Shown: positions 1 to 7,865 of the stretch, in pieces
How positions within the stretch are numbered: the first letter of the stretch is position 1
Layout of the letters: every line of letters starts with the position of its first letter
Assembly (NCBI GenBank): GCA_020831805.1
Contig: JAFIFX010000010.1
Coordinates: 1-64,000 of the forward strand
DNA from: Planctomycetota bacterium
GTDB lineage: Bacteria > Planctomycetota > Phycisphaerae > Phycisphaerales > UBA1924
Direction: 5' to 3'
DNA length: 64,000 nt
Notes under the pieces: generated by a model
Seen by the model: only the letters and a program-made list of their open reading frames with translations
What the model was told of the DNA's origin: nothing
The model's database searches: none
Position numbers and translations under genes: made by a program

Positions 1-103
1 TTCTGTGCGCCAATCTCCCCCCAATGACCACGCTTGTGCGCAACATCGTGGACATCGCCCCGATTCCCCTTGAACAACCCACCCAGCGCGATACCTTCGC
101 GCC

Positions 104-1207
104 ATGACCACCACCACCCCACGCCGCCCCGCCGACCTGACCACCGCCATCGGATCCCCCAAACCACCGGTGCCGTGCTCTTCGTCCTCGAAGAGCACGA
201 ATCAACCCCCACCATCCTCCCCCGCACCCAGCGCGTTCTACGCCCCCGACCAGCCCGCCCCCATCCCCCGCGAGCCCGGCCGCACCGACCCACACCACCG
301 CCTGCTCCAAACCCTCTCCTCCGCCGAGGTCTCCACCGTCGCGCTCTGCGAGATCCACACCCTCACCCTCGCCCAGATCGCCGAACTCACCGGCTCACCC
401 ACTTTCGAACAAGCCCTCGACGCCGCCGAGCGCATCGCCGACTTCCGCCTCCGCCTGCTCCGCCTCGAGGCCGAACAACTCGCCTGGGCCCGCCTGATCG
501 AAACCGCCCGCCGCAACCCCATCAACGCACGCGAAGCCGAAACCGCCCGCAAAGCCGCATCCCAAATCCTCCGCGAACTCAAAAAACCGCACCCTCATGG
601 AGCGGGGGGCAACCTGCCCCCCGATCGCCCAAAGGGCGATACCCAGGGTGCCACTGGTTGTCCCGAAGGGCAACCAGTGTCTTCCCCTCCCCCTCTGCAA
701 CCCATGTCTCCAGACCCCCTCACCCCACCCCAAACACCCGCCGGTGCGCGTTCGACAGCGCCAACCCCGCCAGCGCCCCCCGCGTCACCCACCGCCGCCC
801 CTCCATCACGCCCGTCGCCCCGACCGAGCCCGACGCCACCACGAACAACACCCGCCGGTGCGTCGTCACATGCACGAACCGATCGATCTCCCGCCCCGGC
901 GTCACGCCCGCCGACCGCGCTGCAGCATCCAACGCCAGCGGCTCCGCCCCCTCCACGCTCGGCGGCTGCACCATCCCCGCCCACAACCCCTCCGCCCCCC
1001 GCGTCTCCACCAGCACCCGGTCCCCATCCTCCACCACAAAGCACGCCACGAACCAGTCCTTCTGCTTTGCCCGCGGCTTCGGCCTCGGAATCTCGTCCGT
1101 CCGACCCTGACCGAACGCCGCGCACGCACCGCGCAGCGGGCACGCCGGACACCGCGGCGCCGATGGCGTGCACACCGTCGCCCCCAGCTCCATCAACCCC
1201 TCGTTGA
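104..1207 (+). CDS. Hypothetical protein with possible HTH; 3' end uncertain
   Basis: I do not recognise this family. The ORF track gives 367 aa. Only the first part (residues about 60-165) looks like real protein: it is helical and acidic/basic balanced, with a stretch around 'LTLAQIAELTGSPTFEQAL' that could be a helix-turn-helix, followed by a Leu/Arg/Glu-rich helix ending near 'SQILRELKK'. After that the frame runs through three consecutive palindromic hairpins (603-678) and then antisense to mutY, where it becomes Pro/Ala/Thr/Arg-rich shadow sequence. The true protein therefore probably ends near position 600, but no stop codon is visible there in any forward frame. Either the stop was lost when the hairpin cluster was inserted, or the reading frame is broken. 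A DNA-binding role is only a guess. The start at 104 is the first ATG of the plausible segment. It is convergent with mutY. Confidence 0.4.
   Translation: MTTTTPRRPADLTTAIGSPKPPVPCSSSSKSTNQPPPSSPAPSAFYAPDQPAPIPREPGRTDPHHRLLQTLSSAEVSTVALCEIHTLTLAQIAELTGSPTFEQALDAAERIADFRLRLLRLEAEQLAWARLIETARRNPINAREAETARKAASQILRELKKPHPHGAGGNLPPDRPKGDTQGATGCPEGQPVSSPPPLQPMSPDPLTPPQTPAGARSTAPTPPAPPASPTAAPPSRPSPRPSPTPPRTTPAGASSHARTDRSPAPASRPPTALQHPTPAAPPPPRSAAAPSPPTTPPPPASPPAPGPHPPPQSTPRTSPSALPAASASESRPSDPDRTPRTHRAAGTPDTAAPMACTPSPPAPSTPR
603..684. repeat. REP-like cluster of three hairpins
   Basis: Three palindromes follow each other: CGGGGGGC/GCCCCCCG (603-623), ATCGCCC-AAA-GGGCGAT (624-640), and ACTGGTTG-TCCC-GAA-GGG-CAACCAGT (653-678). 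The last one, with its flanks GGGTGCC and GTCTTC, is the inverted counterpart of the 43-bp units at 10140-10275, with a compensated base-pair change in the stem. The cluster sits between convergent coding regions, a usual place for REP elements. Confidence 0.75.
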
Positions 1208-1850
1208 GCACGCCCGGCGAACCCGCGCCGTCCACCAGCTCCGCCGCCCGCGCCCACGCCCAGTCCTGCGTTTGCTTGTCCTTCGGCGGCGCATCGTTGC
1301 CGTGCAGCCGCAGCAGCACCCGCTCGACATTCCCGTCCACGATCGGCACGCGCCGCCCGAACACGATCGACGCCAGCGCCCCCGCCGTGTACCGCCCCAC
1401 GCCCGGCAACGCGCGCAGCGCGTCCGGATCATCCGGGAACACCCCCCCGTGCCGCTCGACCACGGCCTTCGCCGCCGCGTGCAGCAGCCGCGCCCGCCGG
1501 TAGTACCCCAGCCCCGACCACGCCGCCAGAACATCCTCTTCCGAAGCCGCCGCCAGATCGAACACCGTCGGAAACCGCCCCATGAACGCCCCGAACTTCT
1601 CCAGCACCCGCGACACCTGCGTCTGCTGCAGCATCAACTCAGAGACGAGCGCCCCATACGGATCACGCGCCCCGTCCACCGGCGAAGGCCGCCAGGGAAG
1701 ATCCCGCGCATGCGCCCGAAACCAAATCTCAACCAACTGAGCCGCGGGCTTCAGCCCGCGCGGTGGTTGCGCCCCCCCTGCCCTCGGCGCCCCACCGCCC
1801 CCCCGCCCCCGCCCCCGCCCCAGCTTTGCCCCACGCCCCCCCTCACCCAC
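720..1850 (-). CDS. mutY: A/G-specific adenine glycosylase MutY
   Basis: This is the base-excision-repair enzyme that removes adenine mispaired with 8-oxoguanine. The catalytic glutamate is in 'SELMLQQTQV' (about E71), the helix-hairpin-helix is 'LPGVGRYTAGAL' (148-159), and the catalytic aspartate is in 'VDGNVERV' (D172). The iron-sulfur ligands have the classic C-x6-C-x2-C-x5-C spacing (C227, C234, C237, C243). A C-terminal NUDIX-like domain with 'VTTHRRVLFVV' fits the part that recognises 8-oxoG. The listed start is a GTG at 1850 that overlaps the stop of the upstream Nfu-like gene. The first roughly 38 residues are low-complexity Gly/Arg and cross a REP-like hairpin (1743-1760), so a TTG near 1736 ('LVEIWFRAH') may be the real start. 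It probably sits in one operon with the Nfu-like and membrane genes upstream. Confidence 0.92.
   Translation of the reverse strand: MGEGGRGAKLGRGRGRGGGGAPRAGGAQPPRGLKPAAQLVEIWFRAHARDLPWRPSPVDGARDPYGALVSELMLQQTQVSRVLEKFGAFMGRFPTVFDLAAASEEDVLAAWSGLGYYRRARLLHAAAKAVVERHGGVFPDDPDALRALPGVGRYTAGALASIVFGRRVPIVDGNVERVLLRLHGNDAPPKDKQTQDWAWARAAELVDGAGSPGVLNEGLMELGATVCTPSAPRCPACPLRGACAAFGQGRTDEIPRPKPRAKQKDWFVACFVVEDGDRVLVETRGAEGLWAGMVQPPSVEGAEPLALDAAARSAGVTPGREIDRFVHVTTHRRVLFVVASGSVGATGVMEGRRWVTRGALAGLALSNAHRRVFGVG
1743..1760. repeat. REP-like hairpin at mutY 5' end
   Basis: The palindrome CGCGGGC-TTCA-GCCCGCG lies inside the annotated mutY N-terminus, where it encodes the low-complexity 'PRGLKPAA' stretch. 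This supports a later mutY start. Confidence 0.5.
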
Positions 1851-2091
1851 CCAACACCTTCTTCACCCCCCGCTTGATCCCCGCCCAGTCCGCCCCCGGC
1901 TCCTTGCACACCGTCACGAACGAAGCATGCATCAGCACCCGCGTCACCCCAGGGATCGCCAGCAGCGCCAACGCCTGCGCATCCCCGCCCGCCTCCTCCG
2001 GCCGGCCCGCCGACACGATCGCCCCCGCCCGCGGCGTCTCCAGCACGCACTTGACCGCGTTCGGGTTGGGCGTCGTCTCGAACCGCATCAT
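1843..2091 (-). CDS. Nfu/NifU N-terminal-domain protein
   Basis: An 82-aa protein starting 'MMRFETTPNPNAVKCVL', which carries the 'TPNPNAxK' signature of the Nfu N-terminal domain found on iron-sulfur scaffold proteins. The later 'LLAIPGVTRVLMHASFVTVCKEPGADW' also fits this fold ('gVk.Vf...dFvTVtK...adW'). The C-terminal CxxC scaffold domain of full-length Nfu is absent, so this is the stand-alone N-domain form, probably a helper in Fe-S assembly. The start is the ATGATG at 2091, which overlaps the stop of the upstream membrane gene (TGA at 2088-2090). It overlaps mutY downstream by a few bases, which is notable because MutY is itself an Fe-S enzyme; a functional link is inference. Confidence 0.8.
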   Translation of the reverse strand: MMRFETTPNPNAVKCVLETPRAGAIVSAGRPEEAGGDAQALALLAIPGVTRVLMHASFVTVCKEPGADWAGIKRGVKKVLGG

Positions 2092-2738
2092 CGATCCCAC
2101 AGAACAGGCAGAAACCGCTTGAAAAAACCGCCCGACGGCCACGCATGGTGCCCGGGCTCGATCTCGCGCACGCCCAGCCCGTGGGCCGCGCCGAACGCCC
2201 GGACCCGCGCCGCCAGGATCCGCTGCGGCCCGCTCGTCGCGCACACCGGATACCAGTCGCCGCTCGTGTCCCGCACCACGACCGAGAGCACACGGTATGT
2301 CCGCGTGCTCGCCGCCGTCGTCCGGCTGCCCGTGCGGCACAGAAACACGCCATCAAACCGATCCTCCCCGACCGCCCAACCGTGGTGCGGCGATGCGATC
2401 CCGTTCTCCCCGGCCTCCAGCAAACGCAGCGCACCGGCGCCGCGCTCGCTCCGCCAGTACAACAGCCACACGCCCAACGCCATGCCGAGCATCACGCCGA
2501 CGCCGATCGGCTTCAACGCCCCCGGCAGCACGAACAACCCCCCCAACCCGCCCGCGCCGGACAGAAGCGCGAGCCTGCCGAGCAAGGGCCAAGCACGCTC
2601 TTTCCACGCGGGCACCACCAGCCCGTCCCGAACATCCCGCCGCAGCGGGGCCCGCAGCAGCGCCGGGCCCGCGCACGACGCCTCGATCGCCGCCCGGAGC
2701 GCCCGGTCGTGCTCGACGCCCACCGACGGCCCGCTCAC
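2088..2738 (-). CDS. Hypothetical membrane protein
   Basis: I do not recognise the family. The protein has about 216 aa from the chosen GTG at 2738 ('VSGPSVGVEHDRAL'). It has two adjacent hydrophobic segments ('WPLLGRLALLSGAGGLGGLFVL' and 'PIGVGVMLGMALGVWLLYW') followed by a soluble C-terminal half containing 'YRVLSVVVRDTSGDWYPVC'. A layout of short cytoplasmic N-terminus, two helices and a globular tail would suit a membrane-anchored accessory protein. It is transcribed with, and overlaps, the Nfu-like gene. The longer ORF start at 2798 would run into the divergent gene at 2769, so an internal start is preferred. Confidence 0.6.
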   Translation of the reverse strand: MSGPSVGVEHDRALRAAIEASCAGPALLRAPLRRDVRDGLVVPAWKERAWPLLGRLALLSGAGGLGGLFVLPGALKPIGVGVMLGMALGVWLLYWRSERGAGALRLLEAGENGIASPHHGWAVGEDRFDGVFLCRTGSRTTAASTRTYRVLSVVVRDTSGDWYPVCATSGPQRILAARVRAFGAAHGLGVREIEPGHHAWPSGGFFKRFLPVLWDR

Positions 2739-2756
2739 GCCCGCACCGCCGTCGGG

Positions 2757-2768
2757 TAGACTGGGGTC
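2757..2768 (+). promoter_or_regulatory. -10 element of a probable leaderless promoter
   Basis: TAGACT (2757-2762) lies exactly 6 nt before the ATG at 2769. Transcription would then start at or next to the start codon. The same spacing recurs at 4246, 10305 and 52017. Confidence 0.5.
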
Positions 2769-3047
2769 ATGCCACGCGAGCCGGCCACCAAGGAGCACTG
2801 GAAAGTCCGGCTCGCGCAGTCCATCTTCATCGGTGTGGTCGTGGGTTTGCTGTCGTGGCTGTTCCAGCCCAGCGCGGGCTGGTTCATGCCGCTGCTCGGC
2901 TTCGGCGCGGGCCTGCTGTGGTTCCTGCTCGAGCCGCTCATCAAACCCCGCAGACCCCTCCGCGACCCCGTGCGCGAAGAGTCCATCGCCGCCACGGAAG
3001 AAGCCATCCGGCTGGCCGAAGCCGAGGCCGACCGCCAGGACGCCTGA
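2769..3047 (+). CDS. Small two-helix membrane protein
   Basis: A 92-aa protein of unknown function. It has two hydrophobic stretches ('IFIGVVVGLLSWLFQ' and 'GWFMPLLGFGAGLLWFLLEPLI') linked by a short turn, then a charged helical tail ('EESIAATEEAIRLAEAEADRQDA'). It begins directly after a TAGACT element with no room for a Shine-Dalgarno, so a leaderless mRNA is likely. It is divergent from the 2088-2738 gene and converges on purK with only 4 bp between stop codons. Confidence 0.65.
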   Translation: MPREPATKEHWKVRLAQSIFIGVVVGLLSWLFQPSAGWFMPLLGFGAGLLWFLLEPLIKPRRPLRDPVREESIAATEEAIRLAEAEADRQDA

Positions 3048-3051
3048 GGCG

Positions 3052-4179
3052 TCACGCCGGCACCCCCACCGAATCCAGCAGCCCCCGCACCGCCGCGTCG
3101 CGCTCGTCTGGCGTGTCCCGCACCACCGTCACATGCCCCAGCTTCCGCCCCGGCCGGGCGGCCTTGTGGTAGTCGTGCCAGTGCGCCCCGGCGCCGGCGG
3201 CCCAGGCCGCCGGGGGCTCGTGCGCGCCGATGATGTTCCCCATAGCCGCGTGCCCCCCCGCGTCGGTAGGGCCCAGCTCCAAACCCGTCACCGCGCCGAT
3301 GTGGTTCTCGAACTGGCTGGTCTTCGCACCCTCGATCGTCCAGTGCCCCGTGTTGTGCACCCGCGGGGCGATCTCGTTGGCCAGCAGCCGCGCGTCCGGC
3401 CCATCGCCGACCTGGAAGAACTCCACTGCGATGGTCCCGATGTAGCCCAGGTGATCGAGCACCTTCCGCGCCGCGTCCTGCGCCGCGGCGGCCACGCCGT
3501 CGTCGATCCCCAACGCCGGCGCCCGCGTGACGCACAGGATCCCGTTGGCGTGCTGGTTCTCGTTGAGCGGGTACACCACGGTCGAACCGTCCACGCCCCG
3601 CGTCGCGATCACCGAGACCTCGCGCACAAACGGGACCATCTTGTCCAGGATCGCCGGGACCCGCCCGACCGCGATCCAGGCCCGCTCGGCGTCCTCGGGC
3701 GAGCGCAGCACGCTCTGGCCCTTGCCGTCGTAGCCCTGCCGGCGCGACTTGAGGATCGCCGGCCCGCCGATGGCGCCGACCGCCGCGACCAGGTCCTCCA
3801 GCGAATCCACCGGGCGCATGTCCGGCGCGGCGATCCCCAGATCCGCGAACATCCGGCGCTCGCTGAGCCGGTCCTGGGCCACCTCCAGCGCCCGCGGCCC
3901 GGGCCGCACGGCGACCAGCCGGGCCAGGCGCTCGGCGCTGGCCGCCGGGACATTCTCGAACTCGAAGGTCACCACCCCGCCCGAGCCGCAGCGGGCGGCC
4001 AGCCGGTCCAGCGCCTTGGGGTCGTCCCACGCCCCGACCTCCACCGCGCAGGCGTGCGACGCGGGGCACTTGGGGTCCGGGTCCAGGGCGATGCAGGCCA
4101 CGCCCAGCGGGCGGGCCGCCTCGGCCAGCATCATCGCCAACTGCCCGCCGCCCAGGATGCCCACCACCGGCTTTGCCAT
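3052..4179 (-). CDS. purK: N5-carboxyaminoimidazole ribonucleotide synthase PurK
   Basis: ATP-grasp enzyme of purine synthesis that converts AIR, ATP and bicarbonate to N5-CAIR, the substrate of PurE (found here at 7866). The N-terminus 'VVGILGGGQLAMMLAEAA' is the PurK nucleotide-fold signature. 'VTFEFENVPA', 'LKSRRQGYDGKGQ', 'VEFF' and 'LANEIAPRVHNTGHWTIEGA' are the expected ATP-grasp and AIR-binding motifs. The protein has 375 aa, normal for the family. The ORF track shows a 773-aa frame, but everything upstream of the ATG at 4179 is antisense to the LpxR-like gene. purK and purE are not adjacent, with three unrelated genes between them. Confidence 0.95.
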   Translation of the reverse strand: MAKPVVGILGGGQLAMMLAEAARPLGVACIALDPDPKCPASHACAVEVGAWDDPKALDRLAARCGSGGVVTFEFENVPAASAERLARLVAVRPGPRALEVAQDRLSERRMFADLGIAAPDMRPVDSLEDLVAAVGAIGGPAILKSRRQGYDGKGQSVLRSPEDAERAWIAVGRVPAILDKMVPFVREVSVIATRGVDGSTVVYPLNENQHANGILCVTRAPALGIDDGVAAAAQDAARKVLDHLGYIGTIAVEFFQVGDGPDARLLANEIAPRVHNTGHWTIEGAKTSQFENHIGAVTGLELGPTDAGGHAAMGNIIGAHEPPAAWAAGAGAHWHDYHKAARPGRKLGHVTVVRDTPDERDAAVRGLLDSVGVPA

Positions 4180-4245
4180 ATCTTGATCTTTGGCAAGCGG
4201 CGCGTCGCCGGGGCCGGAATCCCCGTGTGCGGCGTGCGGGGGGTG

Positions 4246-4257
4246 TATGCTCCGCCC
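4246..4257 (+). promoter_or_regulatory. -10 element of a probable leaderless promoter
   Basis: TATGCT (4246-4251) is followed 6 nt later by the ATG at 4258 of the LpxR-like gene. No Shine-Dalgarno could fit if transcription starts 7 nt after the -10. Confidence 0.45.
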
Positions 4258-5364
4258 ATGCCTTCCTGTGCACGGACGCCGGCCGGTTTTTTTGCGATCC
4301 TCTGTCTCTGCCCCGCCGCGTGGGGCGCCGGGTTCGCGGGCGCGACGCGGACGCCCGCTGCCTCGGCCGACCCGTCCGCCGAGCGGCTCGCGGGCGACCC
4401 GGACGACGGCCTGCTCGACGCCCTGTTCACCCGCTCCAACTACACCTTCCGCTCCTTCACGGCGTACTGGGACAACGACGGCACCTACCCCAACCTCGTC
4501 CGTGACACGGACCGGTTCTACACCAGCGGCCAGGGCATCGAGTTCGGCTTCGGCTTCGAGCCGTCCGACCCGAGCCGCTTCGCCCCGGGCTGGGAGGACC
4601 CCCGCTTCGGCGTGGGCCTCTCGCTCAAGCAGCGCATCCATACGGCGTCGGATATCTCGATCGCCGATCCCGACCCGAACGACCATCCGTACGCGGGCTG
4701 GCTGACGCTGGGCTTCTCGTTCCAGCGGGCCGACGCGAACCGGCACGACCACTTCGGGCTGGACATCGGCATCGTCGGGCCGCAGTCCTACGCCGAGGAC
4801 ATGCAGAAGTGGGTCCACACCACCTGGCCGGACGAGATCTACCCCGAGGGCTGGCACACGCAGCTCAAGAACGAGCCGACGATCAACCTGACCTACCAGC
4901 GGACCTGGCGCACCGAGCGGGCGGAGTTCGCCGGGCTGAAGATGGACATGCTCCCTGCGGTGCGCCTGGACGGTGGCAATGTGTTCATCCGCGCACGGGG
5001 GGAGGCCACGGTGCGGGTGGGCTGGAACCTGCCCGATGACTTCGGGCCGGCCTCGTTCCTGGGCATCAAGGACCACACGGGCGGCGGGTGGGACGACCCG
5101 GACAACCCGTGGTCGGTCTACGGCTACGCGCGGGTCAGCGCGGACGCGGTGGGGCGGAACATCTTCATCGACGGCAACACCTTCACCAGCTCCCGTTCGG
5201 CCTCGCGCGAGCCGTTCGTGGTGCGGGCGACCTTCGGCGTGATGGCCCGGTACCGCTGCGTGGAGCTGGGCTGGGCCCAGACGCTCGAATCGGACACTTT
5301 CCGAGACCAGCCCAACGGCCACACCTGGGGCTCGATCATCCTGAACATCCAGTGCCGGTTCTGA
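4258..5364 (+). CDS. LpxR-family outer-membrane lipid A deacylase
   Basis: A 368-aa protein resembling LpxR, the outer-membrane beta-barrel that removes the 3'-acyloxyacyl group of lipid A (DUF2219 type). After a signal peptide ('AGFFAILCLCPAAWGAGFA') comes 'YWDNDGTYPNLVRDTDRFYTSGQ', matching the family's N-D pair and 'YTSG' serine, then 'DHPYAGWLTLGFSF' with the conserved histidine, 'IGIVGPQSYAEDMQ', and 'GWHTQLKNEP'. Alternating hydrophobic strands and a C-terminal aromatic residue ('NIQCRF') fit a barrel. This implies a lipid-A-like outer membrane. The start is chosen at the ATG that opens the signal peptide; the 1145-aa track ORF is an upstream read-through artefact. It is divergent from purK. 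Confidence 0.85.
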   Translation: MPSCARTPAGFFAILCLCPAAWGAGFAGATRTPAASADPSAERLAGDPDDGLLDALFTRSNYTFRSFTAYWDNDGTYPNLVRDTDRFYTSGQGIEFGFGFEPSDPSRFAPGWEDPRFGVGLSLKQRIHTASDISIADPDPNDHPYAGWLTLGFSFQRADANRHDHFGLDIGIVGPQSYAEDMQKWVHTTWPDEIYPEGWHTQLKNEPTINLTYQRTWRTERAEFAGLKMDMLPAVRLDGGNVFIRARGEATVRVGWNLPDDFGPASFLGIKDHTGGGWDDPDNPWSVYGYARVSADAVGRNIFIDGNTFTSSRSASREPFVVRATFGVMARYRCVELGWAQTLESDTFRDQPNGHTWGSIILNIQCRF

Positions 5365-5445
5365 CAGGCGCATTTTTTCTCATTTGCGGGGCGGGTCCGG
5401 GGGCGTTCGGGTTATATTGGTCGCCTCTTCTTCAGGAGGACGGCC

Positions 5446-6087
5446 ATGCGCAGGAAGGTTCGGCCGGGTTTCACGCTGATCGAGCATCACGACGACGGCG
5501 TCGGGCGTTCCCGGATCGGGATGGGACCGCGTCATGCCGGGTTGTGTTGTGCGTATGAGGGATCACGGCTTGGCGACGGAGGCGGGATGATGTTTGTATC
5601 TTTTGTTCTGCTTTTCCTGGCCAGGATCTTCGGCGGAGCGGTCGTGGTCAGCCAGATTGACCTGAACAGCGGTTGGTTTGTGCGATCGTACTGGGTCGGC
5701 CCCGAGCCGCGTCAGATGGTGTGGTTCAAAACTTTCGCGGATCCGTTGTACCGCCATCCGGACGAGGGCGCCGACTGGGTTTGGACGGGCTCGAAGCCGC
5801 TGTTGTCCCGGTCGTGGCCGAGGACGGAAATCAGCGGGATATACATCGATATTCACGACTATGTGGCTGTTCTCGAGATGTTTGGCGCATCCGGTCAGGA
5901 TAAACACGCGGCGATTTGCGAGTACATTGATTATCTGAAAGCGCATCGGACCCGTGCCGAGCCGATCTGGGACTTTGATACCAAGCGCGTTTGGATTGAG
6001 GATCAGGATGGATCCGTGATTCTCTTGTGGCCCACCGACCAGGCCGGCGTGGTTTGCGAGGAAGGCTTCGGATCCTCTGGGCTTTGA
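5446..6087 (+). CDS. Hypothetical protein with vestigial prepilin N-terminus
   Basis: A 213-aa ORF that begins 'MRRKVRPGFTLIE', a textbook prepilin cleavage/methylation signal, preceded by a strong AGGAGG 6 nt before the ATG. However, the hydrophobic helix that must follow in a pilin is missing: residues continue 'HHDDGVGRSRIGMGP'. In the next frame the same DNA reads 'ITTTASGVPGSGWDRVMPG', suggesting a shifted and decayed pilin start. A second start at ATG 5587 has its own GGAGG 4 nt upstream and opens 'MMFVSFVLLFLARIFGGAVVV', a credible membrane anchor or signal, leading into a Trp/Asp-rich domain ('DIHDYVAVLEMFG') that I do not recognise. The real product may be the 166-aa protein from 5587. 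Base composition is less GC-rich than the neighbours. Confidence 0.6.
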   Translation: MRRKVRPGFTLIEHHDDGVGRSRIGMGPRHAGLCCAYEGSRLGDGGGMMFVSFVLLFLARIFGGAVVVSQIDLNSGWFVRSYWVGPEPRQMVWFKTFADPLYRHPDEGADWVWTGSKPLLSRSWPRTEISGIYIDIHDYVAVLEMFGASGQDKHAAICEYIDYLKAHRTRAEPIWDFDTKRVWIEDQDGSVILLWPTDQAGVVCEEGFGSSGL

Positions 6088-6261
6088 CGCTCCCTCGCCG
6101 CTGCTCCGGTCTCGGCGCGTCCGTTCGGCAGGCGGGCTGGCCCGTCCGGCCGGATCGCGTGATCGGACCCCCGTTCCTGTTTGTGGATCGGCTGGGCGGT
6201 AGGATGAGCGGCGGTGCGGGCGTCGGTTTTCGACGGGCTTTGCGGACCACAAGGAGCGGGC

Positions 6262-7857
6262 ATGCTTGAGACGGGCGAGCGGGGCGGCCCGGAGATGAGC
6301 GATCGCGCGGGACGGGGCTCCGACGAGGGGGTGTCGTCGGGCGTGGTCTCCGGCGTCCGGCTTCTGCCGGCGTTGTTTGTCCGGCCGGGCGTGTTCTTTC
6401 GTTCTTGGGGCGCGGACGCGCCGCTCGCGTGGGTGATCGGTGCGGCGTGGCTGGTCGGGATCGGGAGCATGTCCGGCTCGATCCTCAACAGGATGCGCGC
6501 CGATTCCTGGCCCTCGTGGCTCACGATCGATCTGGACGGCTGGATGGTTTTCTGGGTTGTCGTCATGGCCACGGGGGTTCTCCGCGGGCTGGGCGCGGTC
6601 GTGGTCGGGGGCGGCTGGTTCCGTGCGCGGCTGTGGCTGAGCGGCGTTCGGACGCCGTGCTGGGGAGCGAGCCTTCGGCTCTATATCGGCGGCCGGTTTG
6701 TCGAGCAGGTCGCCGGCGTGCTCGCACTGATCGGCGGCTCGTTCGTGTACGCGTCCCCGTCGGCGTATCTCGGTGATGGTGTCGGACGCGTCGTGATGAT
6801 CGCCGGTGTCGTGCTGCTGCTGTGGGGCGGGGTGGTCCCGTTCCTCGGGGCTCGGGCGTTGTTCCGGCTCAACCGCTGGTCGTGGCTCTGGCTGTTCGCG
6901 TTGCCCGTGGCGTGGCGGCTGGCGATCGCGGCCGCCGGATTCTGGTGGACGATCGCGGGAGCGCCGAGCGGTTTGTCGTGGAATGAACCCGGGACGCGGA
7001 CTCACCAAGGGCCCGTCTTTTCGGTGGTCATCCACCGGGACTGGATCCCGACGGACCGCCCGGACGGCGTCGATGCCGTCCGTCCTGATGGGCGGGCGTC
7101 GTGGGGAGCGACGATCGTTCCGACGGAGCAAGCCGGGGCGAGGGCGCTCGCGCTGGGCGGATCGGAAGACCCGGTTCTGTCGCCGGGCCCCGGAACGATC
7201 GGGCGGTGGACGGGCGATCGGTGGGAGCACCGTGTCGGAGAGAAGACGGTGGTGATCTTCGACTCGGAGCTGGACAACGAGCACCGTGTGCTGTTCCGGC
7301 TGGCGGCGCCGAGCGCGGAGTGGGGGGATGTGTACGCGGACCTCGAGCGGTGCATGGCGTCCGCTTTCGTGGTGGATCCGCGCTTCGTCGGGGTGGATGC
7401 CGGCCGCATGACCACGATCGGGTCGGGGTCGCTCGCGTTCGAGGTGCCGGAGAACTGGATCGTCGGATCGATGACGAAGGAGAATGACACGCTGGGGACT
7501 GTTGAGCAGATTCATGTGCGGTCTCCGGGGGCCGCGGAGATCTTCGTGCTGTCGTACCGGTCCGAGCAAGGGGCCGCCGAGCTGTTCGGGGCGACCCGGG
7601 AGGAGCTGGCGGGCTGGTACACGCTGGGCGGGGAGCGTCTGATCTCCGTGTGGCGGGGGATGCCGTGCGTGGGGATGGAGGCCGCGGGGCGAACGCGGCG
7701 CGGCATGCCGATCCGGCTTCGCGTGGTGGTTCTGGAGCTGGCGGACGGCGCGCGGGCGGAGATTCTGACCGTCTTTGCTCCGCATGAACCCGAGTCGCTG
7801 CGTCGGGGGCTTCGGCACTTCGAGGAGAGCGTCCGGTTCGAGGCGTCGGGGCCATAG
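6262..7857 (+). CDS. Hypothetical multi-pass membrane protein
   Basis: About 531 aa of unknown function. The N-terminal half has roughly five hydrophobic helices ('[18 protein letters not shown]', '[22 protein letters not shown]', '[18 protein letters not shown]', '[19 protein letters not shown]', '[21 protein letters not shown]'), loosely like Yip1-type bundles. The second half (from about 270) is extracytoplasmic-looking, with two related segments of the form 'FxVxxHRDWIP' and '[12 protein letters not shown]...[12 protein letters not shown]', suggesting a duplicated soluble domain. The chosen ATG at 6262 has AAGGAG 5 nt upstream; the track start at 6214 has none. It is followed 8 bp later by purE. 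Confidence 0.65.
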   Translation: MLETGERGGPEMSDRAGRGSDEGVSSGVVSGVRLLPALFVRPGVFFRSWGADAPLAWVIGAAWLVGIGSMSGSILNRMRADSWPSWLTIDLDGWMVFWVVVMATGVLRGLGAVVVGGGWFRARLWLSGVRTPCWGASLRLYIGGRFVEQVAGVLALIGGSFVYASPSAYLGDGVGRVVMIAGVVLLLWGGVVPFLGARALFRLNRWSWLWLFALPVAWRLAIAAAGFWWTIAGAPSGLSWNEPGTRTHQGPVFSVVIHRDWIPTDRPDGVDAVRPDGRASWGATIVPTEQAGARALALGGSEDPVLSPGPGTIGRWTGDRWEHRVGEKTVVIFDSELDNEHRVLFRLAAPSAEWGDVYADLERCMASAFVVDPRFVGVDAGRMTTIGSGSLAFEVPENWIVGSMTKENDTLGTVEQIHVRSPGAAEIFVLSYRSEQGAAELFGATREELAGWYTLGGERLISVWRGMPCVGMEAAGRTRRGMPIRLRVVVLELADGARAEILTVFAPHEPESLRRGLRHFEESVRFEASGP

Positions 7858-7865
7858 CATCCGGC

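Noticed and set aside
1-103. Possible gene at the left edge
   Set aside because: The first 103 bases are too short to judge and show no convincing frame or signal.
1927-5364. 1145-aa + strand ORF reported in the track
   Set aside because: Only the part from 4258 has a signal peptide and the LpxR-family motifs. The upstream portion is antisense to purK and the 2088-2738 gene, with His/Arg/Pro-rich shadow composition.
3052-5373. 773-aa minus-strand ORF
   Set aside because: Only the purK part from the ATG at 4179 is real. The rest is antisense to the LpxR-like gene.
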